Origin: Lachnospiraceae bacterium
GTDB lineage: Bacteria > Bacillota > Clostridia > Lachnospirales > Lachnospiraceae
Assembly: GCA_015056885.1 (NCBI GenBank)
Contig: SVFL01000001.1
Coordinates: 1-64,000, forward strand
Length of the DNA stretch: 64,000 bases
Direction of reading: 5' to 3'
Shown piece after piece: positions 45,435 to 55,212 of this stretch; the first letter of the stretch is position 1; every line of letters starts with the position of its first letter. The notes beneath the pieces were generated by a model, which saw only the letters and a program-made list of their open reading frames with translations, was not told the DNA's origin and searched no databases. The position numbers and the translations under genes are program-made.

Positions 45435-46914
45435 AACTATAGAATCACAAGGTTTTGAACTCAATTTCAATGAGCTTCGAGAAAAAACAGCTCTTCTGAA
45501 TAAAAGTTTTGAATCGCAAGTTAAACCCGTTGATGGATTTTATGGCGTAACAGAAACGGTTAAGGATAATGGAGATGTTGTTCGGACCGGAAAGAACGAT
45601 AATGGGCATGCGTATCGAGAGTTTTACCATGATGGTAAAATCTATAAGCGTTATGAGGTGCTTGGCGATCATAAGCGGCTTACGGTTGATTACGATGATA
45701 ACGGCACGGCGTATTCCAAAATAATTAGGCAAACCATGGATAACAAATCTCGAATTATTGAAAGTTCGTTGATGCCGAATACTACTATTGTTAAGGGAAA
45801 TATTGTTGCAGTTACAGATTCATATGGTCGTCCGGTTCATAATAAGGTAACGGATCTTCAGTTTAATCCTGCCAAGAATCCTGGAGGTTCTAAGTTTAGA
45901 ACTTTTGCATTTATAGAAGGTGACCAAGGTGGTCACCTCATTCCGCATCAATTTGGAGGGTCCTCTAGCTTGGAAAATATTATTGCACAAAATGGGCAAA
46001 GGGTTAACCAAGGCGAGTTTTCTAAAGTTGAAAATATTGTAAAGACACTAAAAGAGGAAGGGCATACTGTTGACTATGAAGTGAAAACAAATTATATGGG
46101 AACGGATATGCGGCCATCTTCTTTTGAGCCTAAGATAACAGTAGATGGTGCGGAATATGATATGCCAGAAGACCTTCGCAAAATTTATAATGAGGCGGAT
46201 GTAACACCGATTAAAAAAACTGCTATCGATATTGGAGAGGTATATGGCGGGGCTCATGAGACAGGTGTTAAGTCGGGACTTGCAGCTGCGGGTATTACTT
46301 TTACCGTATCAACGGTTGATAATGTTTCTGCATATGTGGATGGAGAAATTACGGCAGAAGAAATGGTGGTTGATATTGTTACGGAAACGGCTGCAGCAGG
46401 TGCTATTGAGTATGGATCAGAATTAATCAGTGCCTCAGTGTCTCATGCTATGTCAAAGTCCTCGAGTGCACTTATTCAGAAAGTAGCTGGAAGTAGTTTA
46501 CCGGTAGCGGCTGTTTCTTTTGCTGTAGAATCATATGATTCTGTAGCTGCCTATGCACAGGGAGAAATTGATGGAGGAGAACTTGCTGACGAGCTTGGAG
46601 AAAATGCAGCCTCTGTAGCTGGTGCAATGAAAGGAGCATCTATTGGTGCTGCTGTTGGATCTGTTGCTGGACCTGTTGGAACTGTAGCAGGAGGTATTGT
46701 AGGCGGTGTGGTAGGGGCAGCCGTTGCAACTGAAATATATGCAACAGCTGTTGAAATAGGTGCAGAAGGTGTAGAATTTCTAGCAGAACAGGCGGAAGGA
46801 CTGATGCAGGATACAGTAGAATTGTTTGAAGAACATATTCCGGAGAAAGTGGAAGAAGTTAAGAGTGCATTTAACGAATATATAGAGGAGTGCAATTTAC
46901 CTTTCAGAGTGTAA
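45421..46914 (+). CDS. DNA/RNA non-specific endonuclease with glycine-zipper tail
   Basis: 497 residues from the ATG at 45421, six bases after GGGAGGTG. Residues ~165-240 match the Endonuclea_NS_2 type: D168-QGGH (H172)-LIPHQFGGSSSLEN, then VNQGEF with the metal-binding N196, and RPSSFEPKITVDG. The C-terminal ~220 include a strong glycine zipper (SIGAAVGSVAGPVGTVAG then GIVGGVVGAAV), like the insert in the ATPase. There is no signal peptide and no immunity gene is recognised. It could cut invading DNA under control of the ATPase, or be a toxin the ATPase exports. Confidence 0.8.
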   Translation: MEHIETIESQGFELNFNELREKTALLNKSFESQVKPVDGFYGVTETVKDNGDVVRTGKNDNGHAYREFYHDGKIYKRYEVLGDHKRLTVDYDDNGTAYSKIIRQTMDNKSRIIESSLMPNTTIVKGNIVAVTDSYGRPVHNKVTDLQFNPAKNPGGSKFRTFAFIEGDQGGHLIPHQFGGSSSLENIIAQNGQRVNQGEFSKVENIVKTLKEEGHTVDYEVKTNYMGTDMRPSSFEPKITVDGAEYDMPEDLRKIYNEADVTPIKKTAIDIGEVYGGAHETGVKSGLAAAGITFTVSTVDNVSAYVDGEITAEEMVVDIVTETAAAGAIEYGSELISASVSHAMSKSSSALIQKVAGSSLPVAAVSFAVESYDSVAAYAQGEIDGGELADELGENAASVAGAMKGASIGAAVGSVAGPVGTVAGGIVGGVVGAAVATEIYATAVEIGAEGVEFLAEQAEGLMQDTVELFEEHIPEKVEEVKSAFNEYIEECNLPFRV

Positions 46915-46979
46915 TATTTTTGTATATAAGACTTAACGATTGTAAAAAGGTCTTGAAAAAATAATTCTTATAAATAAAG

Positions 46980-47019
46980 AGAACAAATGTTTGCCAAACG
47001 TGTATGGATGTGCTATAAT
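46980..47019 (+). promoter_or_regulatory. uvrB promoter with SOS (LexA) box
   Basis: TTGCCA (46991-46996), 17 bases, TATAAT (47014-47019). GAACAAATGTTT (46981-46992) fits the Gram-positive GAAC-N4-GTTC LexA box with one mismatch and overlaps the -35, as expected for SOS control of uvrBA. The box lies just outside the repeated segment and is absent from the left copy. Confidence 0.65.
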
Positions 47020-47457
47020 TGGTTAAGCTAATCCATACACGTTATTTGTTATGGCAACGAGGAAAATGGCATTGCGCTTGCGCAAAGGTCATTTAACGAC
47101 TGATAATCAGAGCAAGATTCGCGAAGCGTCTCTCGTCTCTGTGATTCATAAAGGAGGCACTTTCGTGAATCAAAATCATAATTCAGAACAGATTTTTAAA
47201 TTACATTCCGAATACAAACCCACCGGCGACCAGCCCCAAGCCATAGCCGACCTTGTAGAAGGCTTCAAGCAGGGCAACCAGTTCCAGACATTGCTGGGCG
47301 TCACCGGTTCCGGTAAGACTTTCACCATGGCAAATGTCATCGCGGCATTGAACAAGCCCACTTTGGTAATTGCGCACAATAAGACATTGGCGGGGCAGTT
47401 ATATGGTGAGTTTAAAGAGTTTTTTCCGGAAAATGCGGTGGAGTATTTTGTGTCCTA
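46999..47457 (+). repeat. Right copy of uvrB 5' region (direct repeat)
   Basis: Counterpart of 35427-35876. The arms AACGTGTATGGAT (46997-47009) and ATCCATACACGTT (47031-47043) form a perfect 13-bp inverted repeat around the -10 element. Homology with the left copy ends at 47457, within the conserved [13 protein letters not shown] codons of uvrB. Confidence 0.92.
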
Positions 47458-49171
47458 CTACGATTATTACCAGCCGGAGGCATATGTACCCTCATCGGAT
47501 ACTTATATTGCCAAGGATTCGGCCATCAATGATGAGATAGATAAGTTGCGTTTGTCAGCCACGGCATCGTTAACAGAGCGCAGGGATGTAGTGGTGGTAG
47601 CCAGTGTGTCCTGTATTTATGGTCTGGGTAGTCCGGATGAGTATCAGGATATGATTGTTTCTCTGCGTCCCGGTATGGAGAAGGACAGGGATAAGGTGCT
47701 CAGAGAGCTTGTGGATATTCAGTATACACGAAATGACATGGATATGCAGCGTGGTACGTTCCGTGTGCGTGGAGATGTGTTGGAGGTTTACCCTGCGGAG
47801 GGTGGCGACTATCTGATTCGCATTGAGTTTTTTGGTGATGAGATAGATCGGATTGCACAGGTGGAGCCCTTGACGGGCAAGGTGCATGCTACATTAAATC
47901 ATGTGGCAATTTTTCCTGCTTCTCATTATGTGGTGTCTCAGGATAAGATTAAGTCTGCCTGTGATAATATTGAAAAAGAGCTTGAGGAACGGGTGCGCTA
48001 CTTTAAGGGTGAAGATAAATTGATTGAGGCCCAGCGTATTGCGGAGCGCACTAATTTTGATATTGAGATGCTTCGTGAGACCGGATTTTGTTCCGGTATT
48101 GAGAATTATTCCAGGCATCTGACCGGGTCTGCACCGGGGGAACCGCCCATGACCCTGATGGATTTCTTTAAGGATGATTTTTTGATTATTATAGATGAGT
48201 CCCATATGACGGTTCCGCAGATTCGAGGTATGTATGCGGGAGACCGTTCCCGTAAAAATACTTTGGTAGATTATGGTTTCCGTCTGCCTTCAGCGTTGGA
48301 TAACAGACCTCTTAATTTTGAGGAGTTTGAGAATCATATTGACCAGCTGATGTTTGTATCGGCTACGCCCTCTGACTATGAGGCGGAGCATGAGCTTTTG
48401 CGCACGGAGCAGATTATTCGTCCAACCGGATTGCTTGACCCGGAGGTGGATGTGCGCCCTGTGGAGGGGCAGATAGATGATTTGATTGGTGCGGTAAATG
48501 CAGAGGTTGAGAAGGGGAACAAGGTGCTTGTTACTACCCTTACCAAGCGGATGGCTGAGGACTTGACCGACTATATGAAGGAGGTTGGAATCCGTGTAAA
48601 GTATCTGCATTCTGATATTGATACCTTGGAGCGCGCGGAGATTATCCGCGATATGCGTTTGGATGTGTTTGATGTGCTGGTAGGTATTAATCTGCTTAGA
48701 GAGGGTCTGGATATTCCGGAGATTTCTCTGGTGGCGATTCTGGATGCGGACAAGGAAGGTTTTCTGCGTAGTGCTACGTCCCTGATTCAGACCATCGGAC
48801 GTGCAGCCCGTAATGCGGAGGGGCATGTGATTATGTATGCGGACACGATTACGGAGTCCATGCGCATTGCTTTGGATGAGACCAATCGTCGACGTGAGAT
48901 TCAGATGAAATATAATGAGGAACATGGTATCACGCCACAGACGATCAAGAAGGCGGTGCGTGAGCTTATCAGTATCTCCAAGGTGATTGCCAAGGAGGAG
49001 TTACGCTTTGAAAAGGATCCCGAATCCATGAGCCGGAAGGAATTGGAGAAGTTGATTGCGGATGTTCAGAAGAAGATGCAGAAGGCTGCGGCGGATTTGA
49101 ATTTCGAGGCTGCGGCAGAGCTGCGTGACAAGATGTTGGAATTGAAGAAGAACTTAAACGAGTTGGAGTAA
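47165..49171 (+). CDS. uvrB: Excinuclease ABC subunit B
   Basis: 668 residues from the GTG at 47165, seven bases after AAAGGAGG; an in-frame ATG further up lies in the leader. Walker A GVTGSGKT, the beta-hairpin region [19 protein letters not shown], helicase motifs ([35 protein letters not shown]) and the C-terminal UVR motif ([18 protein letters not shown]) are all present. UvrB verifies the lesion in nucleotide excision repair. It is intact although a 5' copy sits 11 kb upstream. Confidence 0.97.
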   Translation: MNQNHNSEQIFKLHSEYKPTGDQPQAIADLVEGFKQGNQFQTLLGVTGSGKTFTMANVIAALNKPTLVIAHNKTLAGQLYGEFKEFFPENAVEYFVSYYDYYQPEAYVPSSDTYIAKDSAINDEIDKLRLSATASLTERRDVVVVASVSCIYGLGSPDEYQDMIVSLRPGMEKDRDKVLRELVDIQYTRNDMDMQRGTFRVRGDVLEVYPAEGGDYLIRIEFFGDEIDRIAQVEPLTGKVHATLNHVAIFPASHYVVSQDKIKSACDNIEKELEERVRYFKGEDKLIEAQRIAERTNFDIEMLRETGFCSGIENYSRHLTGSAPGEPPMTLMDFFKDDFLIIIDESHMTVPQIRGMYAGDRSRKNTLVDYGFRLPSALDNRPLNFEEFENHIDQLMFVSATPSDYEAEHELLRTEQIIRPTGLLDPEVDVRPVEGQIDDLIGAVNAEVEKGNKVLVTTLTKRMAEDLTDYMKEVGIRVKYLHSDIDTLERAEIIRDMRLDVFDVLVGINLLREGLDIPEISLVAILDADKEGFLRSATSLIQTIGRAARNAEGHVIMYADTITESMRIALDETNRRREIQMKYNEEHGITPQTIKKAVRELISISKVIAKEELRFEKDPESMSRKELEKLIADVQKKMQKAAADLNFEAAAELRDKMLELKKNLNELE

Positions 49172-49174
49172 AAA

Positions 49175-52042
49175 ATGGAAGAAGTAAAGAAGATGCGTTC
49201 CCGTGAGTTTATTAAGGTGCGAGGGGCATGTGAGCACAATTTGAAAAATATAAATGTAGACATTCCCAGAAATGAACTGGTTGTTCTGACAGGAATGTCG
49301 GGTTCGGGCAAATCCTCACTTGCCTTTGATACCATTTATGCAGAGGGACAACGCCGTTATATGGAGTCTTTGTCCTCTTATGCAAGAATGTTTCTGGGGC
49401 AGATGGAGAAACCTAACGTGGAGCGGATTGACGGTCTTTCTCCGGCGATTTCCATTGACCAGAAGTCAACCAATCGTAACCCGCGTTCTACAGTGGGTAC
49501 GGTAACAGAGATTTATGACTATTTTCGTCTGCTCTATGCGAGAATTGGCATTCCTCATTGTCCCAAATGCGGTAGGGAGATTGCCAAGCAGTCGGTGGAT
49601 CAGATGGTTGACAGGATTATGGAACTGGGTGAGGGAACCCGTATTCAGTTGTTAGCACCTGTGGTTCGAGGCAGAAAGGGTGAGCATGAGAAAGTGCTTG
49701 ACCGGGCCAAGAGAAGCGGTTATGTGCGTGTTCGTATAGATGGAAATCTCTATGAACTTACTGAGGAGATTAAGTTAGAGAAGAATATTAAACACAATAT
49801 TGAGATCGTGGTGGATCGTTTGGTAGTAAAGGACGGTGTTGAACGTCGTCTGGCAGATTCCATTGAGAATGTGTTAGGGTTGGCAGAGGGGCTTCTTTTG
49901 GTGGATGTTATCGGTGGCGAGGCATTGACTTTCAGTCAGAGCTTTTCCTGTCCGGATTGTAATATCAGTATCAGTGAGGTGGAGCCCAGAAGCTTTTCTT
50001 TCAATAATCCCTTTGGTGCCTGCCCGGAGTGTGTGGGCTTGGGTTACAAGATGGAATTTGATATTGATTTGATGATTCCGGATAAGAGCCTGAGTATCAA
50101 AGAGGGCGCTATTGCAGTGATGGGCTGGCAGTCCTGTGCGGATAAGTCCAGTTTTACCAATGCTATTTTACAGGCGCTTTGTAAGGAATATAATTTTGAT
50201 TTAGAGACTCCTTTTGAGAAGTATCCTCAGAAGGTTCAGGATGTTCTGATTTACGGTACAAATGGTAAGGAAGTGGATGTGTATTATGTGGGCCAGAGAG
50301 GCAGAGGTGTGTATCCGGTTGCTTTTGAGGGTTTGATTCGCAATGTGGAGCGCAAGTACAAGGAGACTTTCTCGGAGACCATGAAGCAGGAGTATGAATC
50401 CTTTATGCGCATTACACCTTGTAAGGAATGTAAGGGAATGCGTTTGAAGAGAGAGTCTCTTGCTGTGACAGTGTGTGATAAAAACATTCATGAAGTGACA
50501 TCTTTGTCAATTCGTGAGCTTCATGACTACTTGGAGAATATGGAGCTTACCAGTCAGCAACAGTTAATCGGTAAGCAAATTTTGCGTGAGATTCGTGCGA
50601 GAGTGCAGTTCTTGGTGGATGTGGGCCTGGAGTATCTGTCCCTTGCCAGAGGAACGGCCAGTCTCTCCGGTGGTGAGGCTCAGCGTATTCGACTGGCAAC
50701 TCAAATTGGTTCCGGACTTGTAGGTGTGTGTTATATTTTGGACGAGCCCAGTATTGGTCTGCATCAGAGGGATAACGATAAGCTTCTGAATACCTTGAAG
50801 AGTCTGAGAGACCTGGGTAATACCTTGTTGGTGGTTGAGCATGACGAAGATACCATGTTGGCGGCGGATTATGTTGTGGATATCGGTCCGGGAGCCGGAT
50901 CTCACGGTGGAGAAGTGGTTGCATGTGGTACGGCTGAGGAGATTATGCAGGTGGAGGAGTCTGTTACCGGTAAATACTTAAGCGGTGAATTGCGTATTCC
51001 GGTTCCTTCTTCCAGAAGGAAGCCTGCCGGCTGGCTTAAGGTAGTAGGTGCTCAGGAAAATAATCTGAAGAACATTGATGTGGAATTTCCCTTGGGTGTG
51101 TTGATTTGCGTGACGGGTGTGTCCGGTTCCGGTAAAAGTTCCTTGGTAAATGAAATTTTATACAAGCATTTGGCGAGGGATTTGAACCGTGCCAGATGTA
51201 TTCCAGGCAAACATAAGGGAATTGAGGGAATAGAGCAGCTTGATAAGGTGATTGATATTGACCAGTCACCTATCGGCCGTACCCCGCGCTCCAATCCGGC
51301 AACTTATACGGGAGTGTTTGACCAGATTCGTGATTTGTTTGCTTCTACGGCAGATGCCAAGACGAGAGGATATAACAAAGGGCGTTTTAGTTTTAATGTG
51401 AAAGGTGGCCGATGTGAAGCCTGTAGCGGTGACGGTATTATCAAGATTGAGATGCACTTCCTGCCGGATGTATATGTGCCTTGCGAAGTCTGTGGCGGAA
51501 AGCGCTATAATAGAGAGACGCTGGAAGTGAAGTACAAAGGAAAGAGTATCTTTGATGTGTTAGATATGACGGTGGAAGAGGCAATGCCTTTCTTTGAGAA
51601 TCTGCCCTCAATCCGCCGTAAAATAGAGACGTTGTATGATGTTGGACTTTCTTATGTGAAACTGGGTCAGCCTTCCACTACTTTATCCGGTGGTGAGGCA
51701 CAACGTATTAAGCTGGCTACGGAGCTTTCCAAACGAAGCACCGGTAAAACAATTTATATTTTGGATGAGCCTACCACAGGTTTGCATTTTGCTGATGTGC
51801 ACAAGTTAGTCGAGATTTTGCATCGTCTTGCAGATGGCGGAAATACAGTGGTTGTTATTGAACATAATCTTGACGTAATTAAGACGGCGGATTATATTAT
51901 TGATATTGGACCCGAGGGCGGTGACAGAGGTGGCACGGTGATTGCTAAAGGCACACCCGAGGAGATTGTGAAGTCCAAAAAGTCTTATACCGGAATTTAT
52001 ATTAAGAAAATGCTGGAAAAAGATTCCAAATCGAAAAATTAA
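49175..52042 (+). CDS. uvrA: Excinuclease ABC subunit A
   Basis: 955 residues. Two ABC ATPase halves: GMSGSGKSS and GVSGSGKSS as Walker [13 protein letters not shown] and [12 protein letters not shown] as signatures, with zinc modules CPKCGRE/CPDC...CPEC and CEACSGDG...CEVCGGKR. UvrA finds DNA damage with UvrB. It starts three bases after the uvrB stop, so the pair is one operon. A terminator follows. Confidence 0.97.
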   Translation: MEEVKKMRSREFIKVRGACEHNLKNINVDIPRNELVVLTGMSGSGKSSLAFDTIYAEGQRRYMESLSSYARMFLGQMEKPNVERIDGLSPAISIDQKSTNRNPRSTVGTVTEIYDYFRLLYARIGIPHCPKCGREIAKQSVDQMVDRIMELGEGTRIQLLAPVVRGRKGEHEKVLDRAKRSGYVRVRIDGNLYELTEEIKLEKNIKHNIEIVVDRLVVKDGVERRLADSIENVLGLAEGLLLVDVIGGEALTFSQSFSCPDCNISISEVEPRSFSFNNPFGACPECVGLGYKMEFDIDLMIPDKSLSIKEGAIAVMGWQSCADKSSFTNAILQALCKEYNFDLETPFEKYPQKVQDVLIYGTNGKEVDVYYVGQRGRGVYPVAFEGLIRNVERKYKETFSETMKQEYESFMRITPCKECKGMRLKRESLAVTVCDKNIHEVTSLSIRELHDYLENMELTSQQQLIGKQILREIRARVQFLVDVGLEYLSLARGTASLSGGEAQRIRLATQIGSGLVGVCYILDEPSIGLHQRDNDKLLNTLKSLRDLGNTLLVVEHDEDTMLAADYVVDIGPGAGSHGGEVVACGTAEEIMQVEESVTGKYLSGELRIPVPSSRRKPAGWLKVVGAQENNLKNIDVEFPLGVLICVTGVSGSGKSSLVNEILYKHLARDLNRARCIPGKHKGIEGIEQLDKVIDIDQSPIGRTPRSNPATYTGVFDQIRDLFASTADAKTRGYNKGRFSFNVKGGRCEACSGDGIIKIEMHFLPDVYVPCEVCGGKRYNRETLEVKYKGKSIFDVLDMTVEEAMPFFENLPSIRRKIETLYDVGLSYVKLGQPSTTLSGGEAQRIKLATELSKRSTGKTIYILDEPTTGLHFADVHKLVEILHRLADGGNTVVVIEHNLDVIKTADYIIDIGPEGGDRGGTVIAKGTPEEIVKSKKSYTGIYIKKMLEKDSKSKN

Positions 52043-52105
52043 ATCGGGCTCTAAAGTTTTTAAACAGGGGTGTCGATATATTCTCTAAGTGAGGATAAGT
52101 GCAAG

Positions 52106-52154
52106 GATGCAGAGAAAAATGGAGGGATCCGTTTTCTTCTCTGTATCTTTTTTT
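52106..52154 (+). terminator. Terminator after uvrA
   Basis: GATGCAGAGAA (from 52106) pairs with TTCTCTGTATC (to 52147) with one wobble, followed by seven T. Confidence 0.8.
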
Positions 52155-52207
52155 ATCAAAATTGTTTAAAATTTTATAAACCCCTATCAATTTGGCAAAA
52201 TTTCGGT

Positions 52208-52248
52208 TATAATAGATATTTGACAGAGTGAAAATAAGCAATTTAATA
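52208..52248 (+). promoter_or_regulatory. Possible tandem promoters of mbl-flagellar operon
   Basis: A perfect TATAAT (52208-52213) with a poor -35, and TTGACA (52220-52225), 17 bases, TTAATA (52243-52248). Either could serve mbl, whose ribosome site is AAAGGGG. Confidence 0.5.
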
Positions 52249-52268
52249 CCAGAAAGGGGTAGAAATAA

Positions 52269-53258
52269 ATGCAGTGTACAGACATTGGAATTGATTTGGG
52301 TACAGCAAGCATACTGGTTTACATCAGAGGCAAGGGTGTTGTTTTGAAAGAGCCCTCTGTTGTAGCTTTCGATAGAGATACAAATAAGATAAAAGCAATT
52401 GGTGAGGATGCACGACTGATGTTGGGTAGAACTCCCGGCAACATCGTGGCAGTAAGACCTCTTCGCCAGGGTGTTATTTCTGATTATACCGTTACCGAGA
52501 AGATGATGAAGTATTTTATTCAGAAGGCTCTTGGTAAGAGAACATTCCGCAAACCCCGTATTGCGGTATGTGTGCCCAGCGGAGTTACTGAGGTAGAGAA
52601 GAAAGCGGTTGAGGATGCAACTTATCAGGCAGGTGCAAGAGAGGTTTCCATTATTGAGGAGCCTATTGCTGCAGCTATCGGCGCAGGTATTGATATTTCC
52701 AAGCCCTGCGGTAATATGATTGTAGATATCGGTGGCGGTACTTCTGATATTGCAGTTATTTCTTTGGGCGGTACCGTTGTAAGTGCATCTATCAAAATAG
52801 CAGGCGATGATTTTGATGAGGCGTTGGTGCGTTATATGCGTAAGAAACATAATCTTCTGATTGGTGAGAGAACTGCAGAGGATATTAAGATTAAAATCGG
52901 TTCCGCATATAAGCGTCCTGAGGTGGATTACATGGATGTGCGCGGACGTAATCTGGTGACAGGTCTGCCCAAGACGGTAAAGGTTTCTTCAGAGGAGACA
53001 GAGGAAGCATTGCGTGAGACCACTGCACAGATTGTGGAGACGATTCACAGTGTGTTGGAGAAGACTCCCCCCGAGCTTGCAGCAGATATTGCAGACAGAG
53101 GAATTGTTCTTACGGGAGGCGGAAGTCTTTTGAGAGGTTTGGAAGATTTGATTTCTGCCAAGACAGGTATTAATACCATGACAGCAGAGGATCCCATGAC
53201 TGCAGTTGCTATTGGTACAGGACAGTATGTAGAGTTCCTGGCAGGTTACAGAGAATAG
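52269..53258 (+). CDS. mbl: MreB-like cell-shape actin (Mbl)
   Basis: 329 residues of the MreB/Mbl family, complete: phosphate-1 DIGIDLGTAS, connect and phosphate-2 MIVDIGGGTSDIAV, adenosine motif LTGGGSLLRG. It polymerises under the membrane and guides wall synthesis. I chose Mbl because the two flagellar rod genes follow it, the mbl-flhO-flhP order of Bacillus; the sequence alone would also fit MreB. Confidence 0.9.
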   Translation: MQCTDIGIDLGTASILVYIRGKGVVLKEPSVVAFDRDTNKIKAIGEDARLMLGRTPGNIVAVRPLRQGVISDYTVTEKMMKYFIQKALGKRTFRKPRIAVCVPSGVTEVEKKAVEDATYQAGAREVSIIEEPIAAAIGAGIDISKPCGNMIVDIGGGTSDIAVISLGGTVVSASIKIAGDDFDEALVRYMRKKHNLLIGERTAEDIKIKIGSAYKRPEVDYMDVRGRNLVTGLPKTVKVSSEETEEALRETTAQIVETIHSVLEKTPPELAADIADRGIVLTGGGSLLRGLEDLISAKTGINTMTAEDPMTAVAIGTGQYVEFLAGYRE

Positions 53259-53301
53259 TTGTTTGCTATTTATTATAAAACAAGAGAGAAGGAGGCGGCA
53301 T

Positions 53302-54081
53302 ATGTTAAGAGGATTGTATACAGCATGGTCCGGCTTGGTGAACGAGCAGAACAGAATGGATATTATGACCAATAATCTGGCAAATGCCTCCACCGTAGGT
53401 TACAAGAAGGAGGGCTCTACCAGCCAGTCGTTTGATGATGTGCTTACGGTTAAGATTAAGGATGCTTCTGTGGGCTTGGCGAATGTACAGCGCACAGGTG
53501 TCAGAAATCCCGGTGTTAAGATAGGGGAGAACTATACTGATTTTGCACAGGGGTCGTTCAGAGAAACCGGGAATACTTATGATATGGCATTGGAGGGTGA
53601 AGGCTTCTTTGCTATTGAATTTACCAATAAGGCCGGTGAGACCAGTACTATGTACACTCGTGCAGGTCAGTTTACTTTGAATAAAGATGGTTATCTCGTT
53701 ACCCAGGAGGGAGACTATGTTCTGGATGCGAATAACAAGCGTATTAAGCTGAATACCTTGAAGGATGCAGATATTACTGTTGACGGCAGAATCAGTCAGG
53801 ATGGCAAGGTGATTGCACAGATTCAGGTGGCTGATTTTAAAGATTATGATTATTTGGAAAAGTATGGTGAGACATATTATCGACCGATTGAGGGCGCAGA
53901 ACTGACGGAAGGAACTGCTTCCGTTCGTGCAGGTTACTTAGAGATGGCAAATGTACAGGTTGTCTCTGAGATGGTTAATCTGATTTCTATAACAAGAGCT
54001 TATGAATCCAATCAGAAAATTATACAGACATATGACGGTTCTTTGGATATTGCAGTGAATCAGTTAGGAAGACTTCAGTAG
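53302..54081 (+). CDS. flhO: Flagellar hook-basal body protein (FlhO/FlgF-like)
   Basis: 259 residues from the ATG at 53302, preceded by AAGGAGG; the frame upstream is not translated protein. The N-terminus (MLRGLYTAWSGLVNEQNRMD, then NNLANASTVGYK) and C-terminus (EMVNLISITRAYESNQKIIQ) are the paired coiled-coil ends of rod/hook axial proteins, and the middle holds the FlgE/F/G DUF1078-like region. It is a structural protein of the flagellar rod. Confidence 0.9.
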   Translation: MLRGLYTAWSGLVNEQNRMDIMTNNLANASTVGYKKEGSTSQSFDDVLTVKIKDASVGLANVQRTGVRNPGVKIGENYTDFAQGSFRETGNTYDMALEGEGFFAIEFTNKAGETSTMYTRAGQFTLNKDGYLVTQEGDYVLDANNKRIKLNTLKDADITVDGRISQDGKVIAQIQVADFKDYDYLEKYGETYYRPIEGAELTEGTASVRAGYLEMANVQVVSEMVNLISITRAYESNQKIIQTYDGSLDIAVNQLGRLQ

Positions 54082-54122
54082 TCCGGTAAATGAATGGTCA
54101 TAGTGACTGAAAGGAGTATGTT

Positions 54123-54938
54123 ATGGTAAGAAGTTTATGGACCGCAGCATCAGGTATGATTGCTCAGCAGACAAATGTAGATACGATTGCAAATAACCTG
54201 GCAAATGTTAATACCAATGGTTACAAGACCCAGGTCAATGAGTTTAAAAGCCTTTTGTATCAAAATATTCAAACCAAAACAACATCTGCAAATGGTGAGA
54301 CAAAGCCCAGCAGTGCACAGGTAGGTCTCGGTGTACGAAATGCATCCATTACCTCTATTTTCAGAACGGGAAGCTTTTTGGCATCAGAGAGTGATACTGC
54401 CTTTGCTCTGGATGGCAACGGATTTTTTGCGGTACAGGGAGCAGATGGCAATACATATTATACAAGAAACGGTAATTTCCAGTTCGCACTGGCGACGGAT
54501 GGCTATATGTTATGTACAACCGATGGACTTCCTGTATTGGATACAGACGGTGAGCCGATTTTGTTGGGAGAGGAATATGTTCTTAGCCGTGTTACTGTAA
54601 CAGCAGATGGTAATTTGTGTTATCCTGACGAAATGAATAATCCTCAGCCTATGGGAATACAGATTGGCTTGTTCCAGTTCAATAACCCGAATGGATTGAA
54701 AAAGCTTAGTGACAGTTTGTATGAACAGACTGCAGCCAGTGGTGAGCCCATCAATGAGTCAGAGAGCGAGTTTGTAGAGAAGACGAAGGTAGTACAGGGT
54801 TATCTGGAAGGCTCAAATGTACAGGTTGTAGACGAAATGGTAAATATGATTGTAGCCCAGCGTGCTTACGAAATGAATTCCAAAGCAATCACGGCATCCG
54901 ATGAGATGCTGCAACAGGCAAACAACTTGCGAAGATAG
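54123..54938 (+). CDS. flhP: Flagellar rod/hook protein (FlhP/FlgG-like)
   Basis: 271 residues. MVRSLWTAASGMIAQQTNVD and NNLANVNTNGYK open it; it ends VDEMVNMIVAQRAYEMNSKA, the FlgG-type close. Distal rod proteins are of this kind. It follows the FlhO-like gene as in Bacillus. GAAAGGAG lies before the ATG. An array of hairpin repeats starts four bases after its stop. Confidence 0.9.
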   Translation: MVRSLWTAASGMIAQQTNVDTIANNLANVNTNGYKTQVNEFKSLLYQNIQTKTTSANGETKPSSAQVGLGVRNASITSIFRTGSFLASESDTAFALDGNGFFAVQGADGNTYYTRNGNFQFALATDGYMLCTTDGLPVLDTDGEPILLGEEYVLSRVTVTADGNLCYPDEMNNPQPMGIQIGLFQFNNPNGLKKLSDSLYEQTAASGEPINESESEFVEKTKVVQGYLEGSNVQVVDEMVNMIVAQRAYEMNSKAITASDEMLQQANNLRR

Positions 54939-54941
54939 TGA

Positions 54942-54988
54942 GCCAAACACCTAGCCGTCAAGCTTGCTTGAAAGGCTAGGTACTTGGC
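54942..54988 (+). repeat. Large stem-loop at head of repeat array
   Basis: GCCAA...CCTAGCC (54942-54956) pairs with GGCTAGG...TTGGC (54974-54988), with an inner TCAAGC/GCTTGA stem. There is no T-run, so it is not a simple terminator. Confidence 0.7.
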
Positions 54989-55011
54989 GAACGAAACGCA
55001 TGAGCGTAGGG

Positions 55012-55192
55012 CGAAGCCCGTAGCGAATGCGTTCGCACGAAGTGCGAATCTTCGCAAAAAAACGTAGAGTGTATCACGAAGCCCGGAGCGAATGGGTTCG
55101 CACGAAGTGCGAATCTTCGCAAAAAACGTAGAGTGTATCACGAAGCCCGTAGCGAATGTGTTCGCACGAAGTGCGAATCTTCGCAAAGAAAC
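55012..55192. repeat. Three tandem 64-65-bp hairpin repeats
   Basis: Copies start at 55012, 55077 and 55141 (the last is cut short near 55192). Each has CGAAGCCCGTAGCGAATG, the perfect hairpin TTCGCAC-GAA-GTGCGAA, then CTTCGC and an A-run; the first two continue with CGTAGAGTGTATCA. GCGAAG/CTTCGC closes an outer stem. Differences between copies are few, so the array is young or homogenised. Confidence 0.88.
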
Positions 55193-55212
55193 ATGGAGGA
55201 GAGGAATAGCCC

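Larger units (their letters stand above)
35877..46998. mobile_element. Accessory island between two uvrB 5' copies
   Basis: About 11.1 kb bounded by the uvrB direct repeats. It is AT-rich by eye and holds genes unlike the flanking core genome: small orphan proteins, an HTH regulator, a HerA-type ATPase and a nuclease. No integrase, transposase or phage structural gene is visible, so the means of insertion is unknown; element genes may have been lost. The block reads as a defence/toxin cargo island. Confidence 0.7.

Noticed and set aside
35877..46998. Prophage or insertion sequence considered for the island
   Set aside because: No phage structural, integrase or transposase gene and no IS-type terminal inverted repeats were seen; only the uvrB repeats mark the borders.
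55012..55192. CRISPR array considered for the tandem repeats
   Set aside because: The whole unit repeats without unique spacers, so it is a tandem hairpin repeat. No array was found beside the decayed cas genes either.
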